Notes under the pieces: model-generated
Databases searched by the model: none
Told to the model about the DNA's origin: nothing
Seen by the model: only the letters and a program-made list of their open reading frames with translations
Shown here: piece after piece, positions 10,801-21,927 of the stretch
Position numbering within the stretch: position 1 is the first letter of the stretch
Layout of the letters: each line of letters begins with the position of its first letter
Position numbers and translations under genes: made by a program
Source of the DNA: Acanthosoma haemorrhoidale
Lineage: Eukaryota; Arthropoda; Insecta; Hemiptera; Acanthosomatidae
Assembly: GCA_930367205.1 (NCBI GenBank)
Contig: OV884009.1
Span: forward strand, 120,293,454-120,357,453
Direction of reading: 5' to 3'
DNA: 64,000 nt

Positions 10801-13800
10801 CCCTTCTAAGTTTCAAACCAATCTTGATGGTGAATGATAGTGGCGAGCCCTTCTATGTTTCAAACCAATCTTGATGGTGAATGATAGTGGTTAGCCCTTC
10901 TATGTTTCAAACCAATTTTGATGGTGAATGATAGTGGCGAGCCCTTCTATGTTTCAAACCAGTCTTGATGGTGAATGATAGTGGCGAGCCCTTCTAAGTT
11001 TCGAACCAATCTTGATGGTGAATGATAGTGGCGAGCCCTTCTATGTTCCAAACCAGTCTTGATGGTGAATGATAGTGGCGAGCCCTTCTATGTTTCAAAC
11101 CAATCTTGATGGTGAATGATAGTGGCGAGCCCTTCTAAGTTTCAAACCAATCTTGATGGTGAATGATAGTGGCGAGCGCTTCTAAGTTTCAAACCAATCT
11201 TGATGGTGAATGATAGTGGCGAGCCCTTCTAAGTTTCAAACTAATCATGATGGTGAATGATAGTGGCGAGCCCTTCTATGTTTCAAACCAGTCTTGATGG
11301 TGAATGATAGTGGCGAGCCCTTCTAAGTTTCGAACCAATCTTGATGGTGAATGATAGTGGCGAGCCCTTCTATGTTCCAAACCAGTCTTGATGGTGAATG
11401 ATAGTGGCGAGCCCTTCTATGTTTCAAACCAATCTTGATGGTGAATGATAGTGGCGAGCCCTTCTATGTTCCAAACCAGTCTTGATGGCGAATGATAGTG
11501 GCGAGCCCTTCTAAGTTTCAAACCAATCTTGATGGTGAATAATAGTGGCGAGCCCTTCTAAGTTTCAAACCAATCTTGATGGTGAATGATAGTGGCGAGC
11601 CCTTCTATGTTTCAAACCAATCTTGATGGTGAATGATAGTGGCGAGCCCTTCTAAGTTTCAAACCAATCTTGATGGTGAATGATAGTGGCGAGCCCTTCT
11701 ATGTTTCAAACCAGTCCTGATGGTGAATGATAGTGGTGAGCCCTTCTATGTTTCAAAGCAGTCTTGATGGTGAATGATAGTGGCGAGCCCTTCTATGTTT
11801 CAAACCAATCTTGATGGTGAATGATAGTGGTTAGCCCTTCTATGTTTCAAACCAATTTTGATGGTCCCGTTCTCAGGCACTAGAAATGATGAATGGCAAT
11901 AGAAAGGACTAGTCTTCCTGCCAATGTCCATGCCCAAGTTCCCAGCAGAATTCCATGGTAGTATATGTACAGTTGTGAATCCATTCTATTTCCCAGCCGA
12001 TACTGAAAGTGAGAAAGTTCGTAGATCACACTTAATTTGTGGATGTGTTTAACCAGTTGCGATCCCCGTTCATGTCCCTAGCCAACATGAATAGATGAAG
12101 ATTATAGAATTTTATTTGTCCATTCCATTTCCTGGCAGAAGCGTAAGGACAATGTCGGGTCGACCCAGCCACTCCACGGGGTGGTCAAGAACGAGATAAA
12201 ATTGGTAAACCTGTGGTCTTTGACCTTTGCTGGTGGCCTAGTTGGTGGGCAGCTTATTCGTATTGATCTTGCTCTATAAGATCTTAGAAGGTGTGCCCCG
12301 ACAGTGCACTGTGTTCAGAAGAAGAGGAACAGGGTAGGTATTATAGGTAGTTTACTTGGTTTTGGGATAACCTCGAATTCACACTCGGTATCTGAGTGTA
12401 GGCGAAAACCGTCCGGTAAAAATAAAATATAAGTTTTATTGGAAATATTATTCCAAAACAAGAGTATAACTTTAATTGATTTTCTTGCAAAATTCAAGGT
12501 AACGATTACGTTTAATAACTATTGTTTTGTCTTCTTTTAACATGCATGGTAGAAAAAGTAACATTTAAAAGCATACGTTTGAGGTAATATCTACTCCAAT
12601 GTAACAGCAAGGCAAATGTTCTAACCTTTATACTTCACTGCATGAATAAGATAGTGAATTCAATATTGTAAATATGGTATGAATGAGATCATTTTAGCGG
12701 AGATTGTAGTTTTCTTCAGATAAAGGTTAAATTCATTAGTAGCCTTACCATTTTTGTTTTCATTGTGGTAAAGATTTTTTCTAGTCCTCAATTATGAACT
12801 GAATCGCATGTTTGCAAATATAGATAAACCAAATAAAGATGTAGGAAGGGAATAAAAAATTTTGAAAGGTACTCACGAAAGTGCTTATTTATTAATATAA
12901 ATACTCGGTATTATAGTGTTTATAATACCTCAATTTGGTCCCATGTCGAACTAATAAAGGTATATACAGGAGTGACCAAAGCCTTTTATTGAAATTAAAA
13001 TATATTACATGAAATTGAAGAAATCTTATTTATTATTTTACTGTTACTCACCTGTTTTGTTTTGTGCGTTATAGTTCAAAAAAATATTTGTTTTTCAATT
13101 CAATAAGTAACAAATAAGTAAATTAAATGCACGTAGGCCTTGAGCGGTCCACACATTAAACAGTTTCCATTTGAGGGGTACTCGATGTATGTATAATATT
13201 CAAGAAAGAGGTAGAACAGAAGGAATAAATTTCGTCAGAGAAAAAGAGGCACGTTTTAAGTTGGCTGGAGAAGAAGGGGATAGAAACTTTATGTGACAAG
13301 CACACGAGGAAAACTATCCTCCCATACTGGGATAGTGGGATCAACTACCAAAACAAAAAAAAAATGTAGTGAATATTGTATTTGTTATTGTTTTCTCTAA
13401 AACACCATATGCTCTAAAGCTATTACGGAATCTCTTACTTGCCGTAGGGCATAATCTGTAATATATAAAATTTGTTTCGAAACAACAATTTAGCTAAGGT
13501 ATTACAAGAATGATTAAGCCCTTACCTTCATATGATCAATCGCAACGTTGATCTTACTACACCCTTTGACGAGAACATCACAGTTAGGGGTGAACTCGGC
13601 ACTTACTCCACTCAGTGACCACTGTTTAACGGCTTTTCCATCACAGGGCACCATTTTCATGTTACTGATTATGTATGGCTAAAAAAATTTAAAACTAATA
13701 ATAAGTAATTGAAAATTTTGTTTACTACAGTCATATACTTTGGAGCTTATTGAACGATTGTTAAACAACTACTTAGTGGTATTGACCAAAAAATTTGTCA

Positions 13801-15674
13801 ATATTTTTCAAAAATTCTCACTCACCAAAAGTAGCCTTTTTATCAAATGGAAAAAAAAAATGAATAGCTAGAACATTGACCTAATCTTTTGATTAGTAAT
13901 CACAAAAGGAGAGGTTCACAACAGTATAGGTATGAAGAAATCATCTTTCGCCTGTCTTTTCTTATCCCATGATAAACAATTAAGAAAGAACAAGAACCTA
14001 CCACAGGTTCACAGCAGGGCTTATACTAATTAGTAACAAAATAAATAAACATTGTCCATAGCTTCTTAAAAAACATATTTAATACGAAAAAACAAATTAT
14101 GAATGAGAACATTTATCACAATTACTTATAAGGCAGATTGTAATTTTATCATAATAAAGTTTGTTTATAATAATACGAAAATTCAACAAATAATTATCAC
14201 AGGCTGTTAGTAACACAACACGCACTTAATTAATTTTCTTTTCAACTATTTGTTTGCATGTTTCTTTCTTTCTACTTGACTTTGTTTTCTTTTGAAAACC
14301 TGAATTTTTGGTTTAATAGATTTAATATTCGGTCCTATATTTCACAATATTTACATGTTTGGTTAAGGACTCAATAAAGGCGGGAATCCTACAATAATTT
14401 TAAGGATATTCCGTTTTACGGACCCAGAACAGTAATCGGGCATTTAATGTCATTTTAACCGAGTTCAATAGCTCTTCAGCGTACCACTGTTTTATATTAG
14501 TGCATTTCTTATTTTTGTTCTATCTTAAAGATGGTAAAAATCAATCTGAAAATTTAAACAGACATTCCACAATAACTATTTGTAAACTGTTATGTTTTTG
14601 GTTAAAATACAATATGAGGAAGTATGAAAAGAGTTAAGTCAGTACGGTAACTTTTAATTTTTCTCTAGAGCCAGAAATCCTGACAGAATTCCTATGTTAT
14701 CTGTATGTACGCTATCAATGAACTTACATGATTGACTCTTGTCACACCCCGAAATGGGGTTACATTTATGGGGCTGGGGAAGGTAAAAATCTTCCCTATC
14801 ACTTTTACGCCCTGATTCGTAAGGGTTTTATGATTTTATCGCAATTATGGAATAAGTAACATAGTTTATTAGTCGTAGATACAAAAATGTCAATTTTCTT
14901 TTGCCTCTTCTGCAAAATTTAGTATTTTTGAGTTTGTATCATTCCTTGTGGGTGAGTGATATGTTCGAAAAGACAGAGCAATAAACAGACAGGTGAATGA
15001 CGATTTTTTTAATTAATGAAAATTTGACTGTATAACCTTCCTTTTTGAATACAATAACCAAAAGTTTAATATAATTATTCAAACTATTTACAAGTTTTTC
15101 CATTGTCAAAAAATCGAGTTTAGATGACGGAGATTTATTTTAAAAATATTATAAAGATTTTTTTATTAATATCACCTTTCATCAAAATTATTAATACTGG
15201 ATAAACAATGACACGGAATAGTCGAACATGCTCCTATGGTTGTGTATGAATCGAGTATTTATTACAACCAAACAAATAGTTGTTTTTTGAAAAGTGTTTT
15301 GGACCGTAAATAAATTAATTGTGACACTGTTTCCATTTTAACTATAAATTAATGAAATTAAATCTAATTTAATTAAAAATAACAATATTGTGATGCTATT
15401 TTATATGGCTATTTTAAAACTTGTTTGTAAAATGAATGGGATTCAAGCTCCTTACAAAAATAGCTCTTAAACAGATGTTTTAATCCAGCTTGAGGATTAC
15501 AGGAATAGTTTGTAAATAGAACTGACAAACAGAAAAGAAAGAAAAATAAATTTTTGTTTTTAGAAATCATCTAATTTTCTCAAATTGAAATGAAATTATG
15601 GATTGTTGGTCACTTACGCAACCTCCGTGAGCAGGCATGAGAAAATAAATAAAAAATATGGCTATTTGTAACAT
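7814..15674 (-). CDS. Gene A: secreted 155-aa cysteine-rich protein, possible ML (MD-2/NPC2-like) domain
   Basis: A four-exon gene: exon 1 15674-15618, exon 2 13678-13526, exon 3 10008-9904, exon 4 7966-7814 (stop TAA 7814-7816). All three introns are phase 0 with GT-AG ends (1939, 3517 and 1937 bp), for example CGC/GTAAGT after exon 1 and TTTCAG before exon 4. Exon 1 encodes a 19-residue hydrophobic signal peptide ending in Cys (MLQIAIFFIYFLMPAHGGC). The mature part has seven further cysteines, a QWSLSG segment, a KNDLEV strand, CGMTLFDTKLDCPLAK and a C-terminal CYIVTADVKRK. The order (N-terminal Cys, paired cysteines with CPL, W-x-x-K-x-P, last-strand Cys) resembles ML-domain lipid-binding proteins such as Niemann-Pick C2 and group-2 mite allergens. 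That is inference, and the extra cysteines are atypical. No stop or frameshift is present. It is a tandem paralogue of gene B. I infer an extracellular lipid- or sterol-carrier role; another small secreted family is possible. Confidence 0.75.
8000..9560. other. Gene A intron 3, no recognisable element
   Basis: AT-rich intronic sequence with only short spurious frames. I see no tandem repeat or transposase/reverse-transcriptase segment. A less AT-rich patch at 9545-9805 has a 78-codon minus-strand frame that matches nothing I know; it may be old repeat. Confidence 0.4.
10225..11866. repeat. 47-bp tandem satellite, about 35 copies
   Basis: The unit runs from GTGGCGAGCCCTTCTAAGTT through TCAAACCAATCTTGATGGTG to AATGATA and repeats head to tail with a 47-bp period. 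Copies differ at a few sites: TAAG/TATG before TTTC, ACCAA/ACCAG before TCTTGAT, and occasional GTTCC, GGTTAG or AATAAT. The variants occur in runs of several units that themselves recur, which indicates higher-order duplication. The array lies wholly in intron 2 of gene A. The first unit is diverged (GAGTTTTTCTCAAGTTCCGC) and the last breaks off at GATGGTCCCG. There are no spacers, so it is not CRISPR-like. Confidence 0.95.
12654..12735 (+). mobile_element. Jockey-A 3' tail relic
   Basis: The segment ATTGTAAATATGGTATGAAT followed by GAGATCATTTTAG...GATTGTAG matches the tail of the Jockey family at 21820-21910. It lies in intron 2 of gene A. A poly(A) is not preserved. Confidence 0.5.
14085..14170 (+). 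mobile_element. Jockey-A 3' tail relic
   Basis: ATGAATGAGAACATTTATCA, then CAATTACTTATAAGGCAGAT and TGTAATTTTATCATAATAAA, match the end of the same Jockey family in the plus orientation. It sits in intron 1 of gene A. Only the tail is present, as expected of a severely 5'-truncated insertion. Confidence 0.65.
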
Positions 15675-15734
15675 CCTAGTAGAATGTTGTACTGGTGTCC
15701 CGGAAGAACAAGCTGAATAATTGTTCACGGCCTG

Positions 15735-15741
15735 CTTTATA
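15735..15741 (-). promoter_or_regulatory. TATA box of gene A
   Basis: On the minus strand TTATAAAGCAGGCC lies 61-67 nt upstream of the exon 1 start codon. Gene B has CTATAAAGGCAGGA at the equivalent place. The shared box and the GCAGG-like stretch after it suggest a proximal promoter inherited through the gene duplication. Confidence 0.5.
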
Positions 15742-16345
15742 ACTGATGCCCTGTTTAACAAGCAGGATACTGTTAGATTGCCCTTGTAGATAACACCTTG
15801 TATTATTGATAACATTCATATAGTTTGCTATTACCTAATGCCAATTTCAGTTTTAACTTCACAGGCAAGAACATGTGAAAATTGGTATGTTCAATGTGCT
15901 GAGTCCACTGAACGTTACAAACAATAGTTGTGATTGACAGAAAAAAAGTTCTACTGTCACTCGCATGCGCCTCGACATCATATCAATGGATGGTCTAGAT
16001 CAGGTTGGGACTGTTCAGGTGAAGGAAATGGACACACCTCCGGTGCTAAGCTAAATCCGATCGGACCCTCTAGTGCAGGTATGGGCAACCTTTGACATGT
16101 TATGGGCCAAACTTTAGTGTGCAAATACGTTCGCGGGCCGCGTTTAAAAGTAGTGCATTTTAAAGTAGTGTTCATAATTTTTAGCGATAGATATCAGTCA
16201 GCCATGAAATAATACGACAATGTTATTACAACACAATTTATTAAAATAACAAAATGAAATGAAAAAATAGGTACCTACAGCATTAAATTAAATCGTTAAA
16301 TTTAGAATTGTTACAAACTACGAAAGTTAAATAGCGACACCGAAA

Positions 16346-18151
16346 TCAATGAGACACTTGAGCTTGAATTTGGGAAACTAATTCATCGATGTTTGGATTA
16401 ATTCCACTGGTACAAAGACGTAAAGAATTTTCCAAATTATCGTCAGTCAGCCTTGTACGATGTTTTGATTTATTAACTTTCATCAATGAAAAGAACTGTT
16501 CGCATTTATAAGTACTGCCAAACGCACAAATCAATCTTCTTGCAAATTTTCTAAGCTGCGGAAAATGGTCTTCTTCGAGGTATTTTTTGTAGAAATCGCA
16601 CAACTCCACGTCTTCAAATTTAGATTTTAGGAGTGAGTTTTCTTGAATCTCGATCAACTCCATTTGCAAGTGTATTGGAGCATTTTGTACATTACTTTTT
16701 GTTGGAGTAGCAAATAAATTGAAACAGTCTTCCATGTGTTTGAAATCGCTAAATCTGATCGAAAATTGCTCCGACAGTAACTTGAGTTCTTCAGCATATT
16801 GAGCGTAAGCAATATTTTCATACGCAGAGAGCGTGGTGAAATGGTAACTGTTACCAGACAGCATATGTGCCTCCCACAAGCGGATTTTGTTCTGAAACGC
16901 TTTCAAATGGCTGTACAAATCATTTACTAACTGTCCTTGTTTTTGAAGTTTCAAATTTAAATCATTCAAATGGCCTGTAAGGTCGACAAGAAATGCTAAG
17001 TCACATATCCATTTTGCGTCACTCAATTCAGATAGTGGTTTATCTTTTATTTGCATAAATTCTGCTATCTCATTTCTAAGCTCGTAAAACCGTTTCAGCA
17101 TTTTCCCTTTGCTTAGCCATCTGACTTCACAATAATATGTTACGTCGTCATACTCGGCTGATATTTCATCCAAAAACGCCTTGAACTGACGATGGTTAAG
17201 CCCTCGGGATCGAATAAAATTGATGGTTTTTACTACCACATTCATAACATTCTGGAGTCGAATGGACTTAGAACACAAGTTCTGTTGGTGGATAATGCAA
17301 TGAAGGACTATCAAACCATCTTTTTGCACATTTAATTCAGTTGCTTTTTCATTCAAAATTCCGATGAAACCTTTACGTAAGCCGACCATAGAAGGTGCAC
17401 CATCTGTGCATACTCCAACTAATTTCGACCATGGCAAGCCAAAACTTGTGAATACCTTTTGAACTTCATTAAAAATGTCCTCTCCTGTAGTGGTTCCTTT
17501 TAGCGGCTGTAAAGCAAGCAATTCCTCAGTAATAGTGAATTCTTTATCAACACCTCGAATAAATATAGCCAGTTGAGCTATGTCAGACAAATCGGTGCTC
17601 TCGTCTAATGCTATGGAAAATGATTCAATACCAGTCATACGGCCAGTCAATGTTGTTTTTATATCATTAGCCATCATTTCTATACGTCGTACAACGGTTC
17701 GTCTTGACAAACTAATTTTTTCAAATTCATTTTTCTTTTCAGGACACAAAACACTGCAAACTTCTGACATACACTCCTTGATAAATTCTCCTTCGGCAAA
17801 TGGTTTCAATGACTTTGCCAATTTTGAACTAACTATAAAACTAGCTTTCACAACATTATCAAGTTGTGTTCTTTGTCTATGAAATATTTGCTGCTGTTTT
17901 TCCAAATTTGCGGTAAGTTTCTGGATTTTGTCTTTTCTTATTTGTCCTGTCAGTGAGAGCAGCGTAGGATGCTTAGTTGAGTAATGCCTCTTTATATTGA
18001 ATTCTTTCATCACCGAAATGGATTCATTACACATCAAACAAATAGGCTTACCATTGTGCAAGATAAAGAAGAATTCTTCAGTCCATTTTTCTTGAAACTG
18101 GCGACCCTCTGCATCTACTTTTCGTTTCCTTCCACCAGACATCATTTTCAT
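16346..18151 (-). CDS. hAT transposase (ZBED/GTF2IRD2-like)
   Basis: A single uninterrupted 601-codon frame. Near the N-terminus (residues ~37-61) a BED-type zinc finger reads CLMCNES...RHYSTKH. The RNase-H-like catalytic region shows ALDESTDLSDIAQLAIF (first Asp) and LVGVCTDGAPSMVG (second Asp). The insertion domain includes HCIIHQQNLCSK and VRWLSKGKMLKRF. The C-terminal dimerisation region near residues 550-590 has STYKCEQFFSLMKVNKSKHR. The length matches hAT transposases of the GTF2IRD2/ZBED5/FAM200 type. The enzyme cuts and inserts the element through its terminal repeats. The start is the first ATG (MKMMSGG); the Met codons at 3-4 are alternatives. Promoter and UTRs lie in the 440 bp up to the element end. 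It looks functional, though activity cannot be judged from sequence. Confidence 0.9.
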   Translation of the reverse strand: MKMMSGGRKRKVDAEGRQFQEKWTEEFFFILHNGKPICLMCNESISVMKEFNIKRHYSTKHPTLLSLTGQIRKDKIQKLTANLEKQQQIFHRQRTQLDNVVKASFIVSSKLAKSLKPFAEGEFIKECMSEVCSVLCPEKKNEFEKISLSRRTVVRRIEMMANDIKTTLTGRMTGIESFSIALDESTDLSDIAQLAIFIRGVDKEFTITEELLALQPLKGTTTGEDIFNEVQKVFTSFGLPWSKLVGVCTDGAPSMVGLRKGFIGILNEKATELNVQKDGLIVLHCIIHQQNLCSKSIRLQNVMNVVVKTINFIRSRGLNHRQFKAFLDEISAEYDDVTYYCEVRWLSKGKMLKRFYELRNEIAEFMQIKDKPLSELSDAKWICDLAFLVDLTGHLNDLNLKLQKQGQLVNDLYSHLKAFQNKIRLWEAHMLSGNSYHFTTLSAYENIAYAQYAEELKLLSEQFSIRFSDFKHMEDCFNLFATPTKSNVQNAPIHLQMELIEIQENSLLKSKFEDVELCDFYKKYLEEDHFPQLRKFARRLICAFGSTYKCEQFFSLMKVNKSKHRTRLTDDNLENSLRLCTSGINPNIDELVSQIQAQVSH

Positions 18152-18378
18152 TTACTTATCGTTCGATAAACTTAATAAGAAAATAGGTATAATTAGTAAG
18201 CACTCAAGATGCACACAAAGTCACAAAGCAAACTTATCACCACGGTAGCTCGAATAGGACTGAACTAAGTTCCGGCCATCCACCCGCTTATATAGGCAAA
18301 ATGAAGGAATGATCTAGAATCGTCTAGTGTAGAACAATACAATTGCGAAGCAATAATCCTTTGTTGCGCCGCCAGTGT

Positions 18379-18420
18379 GGCGGCAAACATCAATGGCTTT
18401 GAACTTTGATGTTTGCCGCC
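18379..18420. repeat. 15-bp perfect inverted repeat in the hAT 5' region
   Basis: GGCGGCAAACATCAA (18379-18393) is followed after a 12-base loop by its exact reverse complement (18406-18420). It lies between the transposase start and the right terminus of the hAT element. It could form a hairpin in RNA or be a paired binding site. Confidence 0.8.
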
Positions 18421-18600
18421 TCACTCTTTGATGATCACCGCCACTCGGCTTGCTCGCTCACTTGATTCCATGAGTATGAGTAAGTAGTGTATTTTTTTTT
18501 TTTAAATTGGGTTTTTCAAAATGTCTCGCGGGCCGGATCAAATCTTACAGCGGGCCGGATCCGGCCCGCGGGCCGGCTGTTGCCCACATACGCTCTAGTG

Positions 18601-20210
18601 CAATGCGGAGTTGTCGATGCTATTGTCCTGATGGCGGCTTTCCATTGTTAAACGCTGAGGATCTATATCGGAAGAAATGTGTTGACCGCTTACCTGTTTG
18701 TTGGTTGGTAGCTGGGCATATATTTTGCGTTTTTCAAAAATCCCAGCTATTTTGCAGAAAAGTGAAGTTTGTTCTTTGTGTGATACAATTACGTCTAGAT
18801 ATCTAAAACCTACAAACAGATTTTGAAGCATTTCGATGGCCACTGTTGATATAGATGAAGATGTACAAGTTTCTTTTTCCACCTGTTCTATTTGGTATCC
18901 ATTAGCACCACAAAACAATGCCCTTGGTATTGCTTAATCTGCTGGTATGGTACAGCTTGATCTATATGAATACGCTCACAATGGTGTTCAGAATCTGTCC
19001 ATTGTCAATGGTGATTTAGGTGAATTGTTTTGGGTCATAGCACATATTGAGCAGTGTTTTCCTGTGTGCATGCAGTTTCTTTGGTCTAATCAATTGACCT
19101 TAAATACCCGTAACGTTGGACCAATTGATTTATCTTGGTTTTACCAATATGTGTGCGATGAAGTTCTTCTAGACTGCTATGATGTTTCGGTCCCTACACT
19201 ATTTACTTGTTTATTTATTTTACTACACTCTACTATTTACTGAAAATATTGCCATTGGCGATGGTAAAATGGCGTTGCTCATGGAATTTTCGGGAAGCTG
19301 TTACTGCAACGCGAAGAGGATTTTGTTCTTTCTTGCGTTTTCCTTTAAAGATTTAAAAGTCAGTTCCTGTATCGAAATGGTAAGAATAGTTTAATCACAA
19401 AGTTGGTGCACTTTATTGTTTATAGCCGTATCTGGGCGCCCATAAACGACAGTCAGCCTTAAAAGCATCCACAAATCTCTTGATGATAACCGTGTAGTTG
19501 AATCTAGGCAAGAAGGCAGAGGATTACATCTTTAGAATTGTGAAATTTTTACGGAATATCCCCTAGAGATGTTGATGGCAAATAGGTGTTAATTGAACCA
19601 GTCAACAGCAAACAATGGTTCACACTTCTTAATCAAGTTGCAAACTGTCCTTTTCTGTCTGCCTTATTGGTTTTGATGTGAATGCGAAGGCTGTTCACCT
19701 ATGTGTGTTGCAGCTCTCTACAATGTGGGACGACAAATCTGCAATGCCACAAGTGCATACAAAAGGGCAGCAGCTTTGAATGATCACCAACGGGGATCCC
19801 TAATCCCTAAAATAATGTTTTCAAGTTTCCAGAGCACTTGCTTTTGAAACAATTTCTTTGAAATATACTATTTCAGGCCAGTAACTGTGCATAGAAACTA
19901 TTTTGCTTAATTCCTGAATTGTGCCTGGAAGAAAACATCTGTAGAAGATGCTTCGTAATAGCGAGGTGTTATGACGTCACAATCCCATCCATGTAGGTGG
20001 CTCTCCTTAGATTAGCAACGAATTATGAGATTCTTGATAAATTGGTAAGAATTGATAGTGCACTAGAAGAAAGTTTTTCATTTGGAAACTAGCTGGTCAA
20101 CTTGCTTGGTTTAGTAAGGACAATTACTTAGAACGGCTATCCAGTCAAAATTCTTGGTTCCCATTGAACTAAAAAGTATTCTGGCACTGTATTAGGTCAT
20201 TGAAAATTTT
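18601..20210. other. Unclassified, possibly old repeat
   Basis: Moderate GC content with short frames on both strands (for example a 107-codon minus frame at 18918-18595 and a 98-codon plus frame at 18947-19243). None shows a motif I recognise and none is bounded by convincing splice sites. The hAT element landed at its left margin. It may be a decayed transposon or intergenic sequence. Confidence 0.35.
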
Positions 20211-20217
20211 GTTCACA

Positions 20218-20490
20218 CCCTAAAAACGCTCCAGCAATTTTAGAACAGAGTTCTCCGTACCTCCCTCACACATACCCCGTTTCACCGAATGCAGGCAAAC
20301 GAAATACACGAAAAATTTGAAGTGCTCACCATTCAAGAGACGACACATCAAATTTTTCGACTCGTTACAACACTGCCACTACACGCTCTTCTCCGACCTT
20401 CAACCACCACCAATACCCGTCAGATGGAAGCACTGCTGGACGGCCGAAGCCTGGAGGATGATAGACCTCATAGAACCCGAGCCCCCTGAC
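20218..20490 (+). pseudogene. LINE ORF2 C-terminal fragment
   Basis: Frames here give RVLRTSLTHTPFHRMQANEI and, after a frameshift, RRHIKFFDSLQH. These are the extreme C-terminal part of a Jockey-like ORF2 related to the fragment at 2485-2847. A short GC-rich tail (20490-20640) follows, and the Jockey-A copy then begins abruptly. Confidence 0.55.
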
Positions 20491-20640
20491 GGGGACTGAA
20501 CGATCCACACCCAGCCGAGAGATCGAGGTCGATCTCCCGGCCGACTCAACCGAAGCAATATGACCCATTCTACCTGCTCAGGGTAGGTCAATCCCCCGCC
20601 GATAGGCCGACTCAGTGCAGCCCCCTACAGGGGCCGCGGC

Positions 20641-21927
20641 CAGGTATGACTTTTGACAGGGTCTGGCACGCAGGTTTGCTTTACAAGCTAAAAGGATATT
20701 TACCGCAGACCCTATTCCTATTCCTACAATCCTACCTTTCAAACCGTTTCTTCCAAGTTCGCTGTGGTTTAGAATATTCTAACTACTATCCCATTAAAGC
20801 AAGAGTTCCACAGGGCATCGTCCTAGGTCCCATCCTCTATAATTATACACCGCTGATGTCCCCTCTACCACCAATACTTTCTTGGGAACATTCGCAGATG
20901 ACACTGCAGTCCTGTCAACCCATCCAGACCCTGATATAGCATCCAAAAACTTTCAAAAACACCTTGACGAGATCGAGTATTGGTGCAACCAATGGCGAAT
21001 CAAAGTTAATGAAGGAAAATGTTCCCACATAACCTTTACCCTCTGCCGCAAGTCCTGTCCGCCAGTCTTTTTAAATTAAATTCCTCTCCCTGTGTCTGAG
21101 GCAGTACGGTGTTTAGGCTTCCATCTCGACAAAAGACTGACATGGAACCCACACACGTGGCTAAAAAGACAAGAACTAAACAGACGCTTTGGACAACTGT
21201 ACAGACTTCTTCAAAGGACATCCCATCTCTCAATAGAAAATAAACTACTCATTTACAAAGTTATACTTAAGCCAATCTGGACATTAGGAATAGAGCTATG
21301 GGGGACAGCAAAAAAGTCAAACATCAAGCGCATCCAATTCTTTCAATCAAAAGTCCTAAGAACAATAGTAAATGCCCCTTATTATGTCAGCAACAAAACC
21401 CTTCACAATGATCTGAATATACCCTATATTCTTGAACTCATCCCTTTCAAGTTCATAAAATTCCATAGTAACCTATCCAACCACCCTAATTCCCTAGCAC
21501 AGTAATTGCACTGCACCACTCACCCCTATAATCCTCCTTGGAGATTAAAATGGCAGTGGCCTTGTGACCTGCTATAACTAAGTGATATAGGGAGTCCTGG
21601 CAAGGGCCAGTTTCTCCAATCATGTCCTGAGCCTCTGTGGCTCTCGCGCTCTTGGTCAGCCTCCGCTGGCTTTTATCCAGTGACGCGGCTGGCGTAGGAG
21701 CGTGGGGGACTCCCTAAGACTCCACTTCCTCCTTCGCATGCGAGGGAGGTGACAACCTTGTGGACTTGGGGGGCCTCTGGGCTGTTTGTAAATATTGTAT
21801 GAATGAGCGAGTGAATGATGAATTGTAAATATGGTATGAATGATAACATTTAGCTCAATTACTTATTGCCTAATAAAAGGCCCATTGTAATTTTATCTTA
21901 ATAAAAATTGTTTAAAAAAAAAAAAAA
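20641..21927 (+). mobile_element. Jockey-A LINE, 5'-truncated, decayed
   Basis: The copy starts inside the reverse transcriptase at TFDRVWHAGLLYKL and proceeds through RVPQGIVLGPILYN, FADDTAVLS, the LGFHLDKRLTWNPH thumb and IELWGTAKKSNIKRIQ to the end of ORF2. Frameshifts occur near 20850, and stops near 21078 and 21505. A 3' UTR carries TGTAAATATGGTATGAATGA, then AATAAAA and a poly(A) ending at 21927. The poly(A) abuts gypsy-1 sequence, so the LINE inserted into the gypsy element. A second copy at 42425-44575 allows direct comparison. Confidence 0.85.

Larger units (their letters stand above)
16076..18592 (-). mobile_element. Complete hAT DNA transposon (Buster-like TSD)
   Basis: The 2517-bp element is bounded by a perfect 8-bp duplication CTCTAGTG (16068-16075 and 18593-18600). 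The TSD fits the nnnTAnnn pattern known for the Buster branch of hAT. The ends are imperfect inverted repeats: CAGGTATGGGCAAC on the left and, reverse-complemented, CGTATGTGGGCAAC on the right. Subterminal GCGGGCC-type motifs occur near both ends (around 16134 and several times in 18525-18575), a common place for hAT transposase binding. It encodes an open transposase. The perfect TSD and open frame point to a recent insertion. Confidence 0.93.

Noticed and set aside
10225..11866. CRISPR-like array of direct repeats
   Set aside because: The 47-bp units abut with no unique spacers, and the context is a eukaryotic intron. It is a simple satellite.
17580..18169. Plus-strand frames opposite the hAT transposase
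   Set aside because: Antisense shadows of a clearly coding minus-strand frame.
18595..18918. Possible host exon next to the hAT
   Set aside because: No consensus splice sites at useful positions, and no recognisable domain in either strand.
20365..20591. Minus-strand frames in the GC-rich block
   Set aside because: They overlap a plus-strand LINE remnant and its tail and show no motif.
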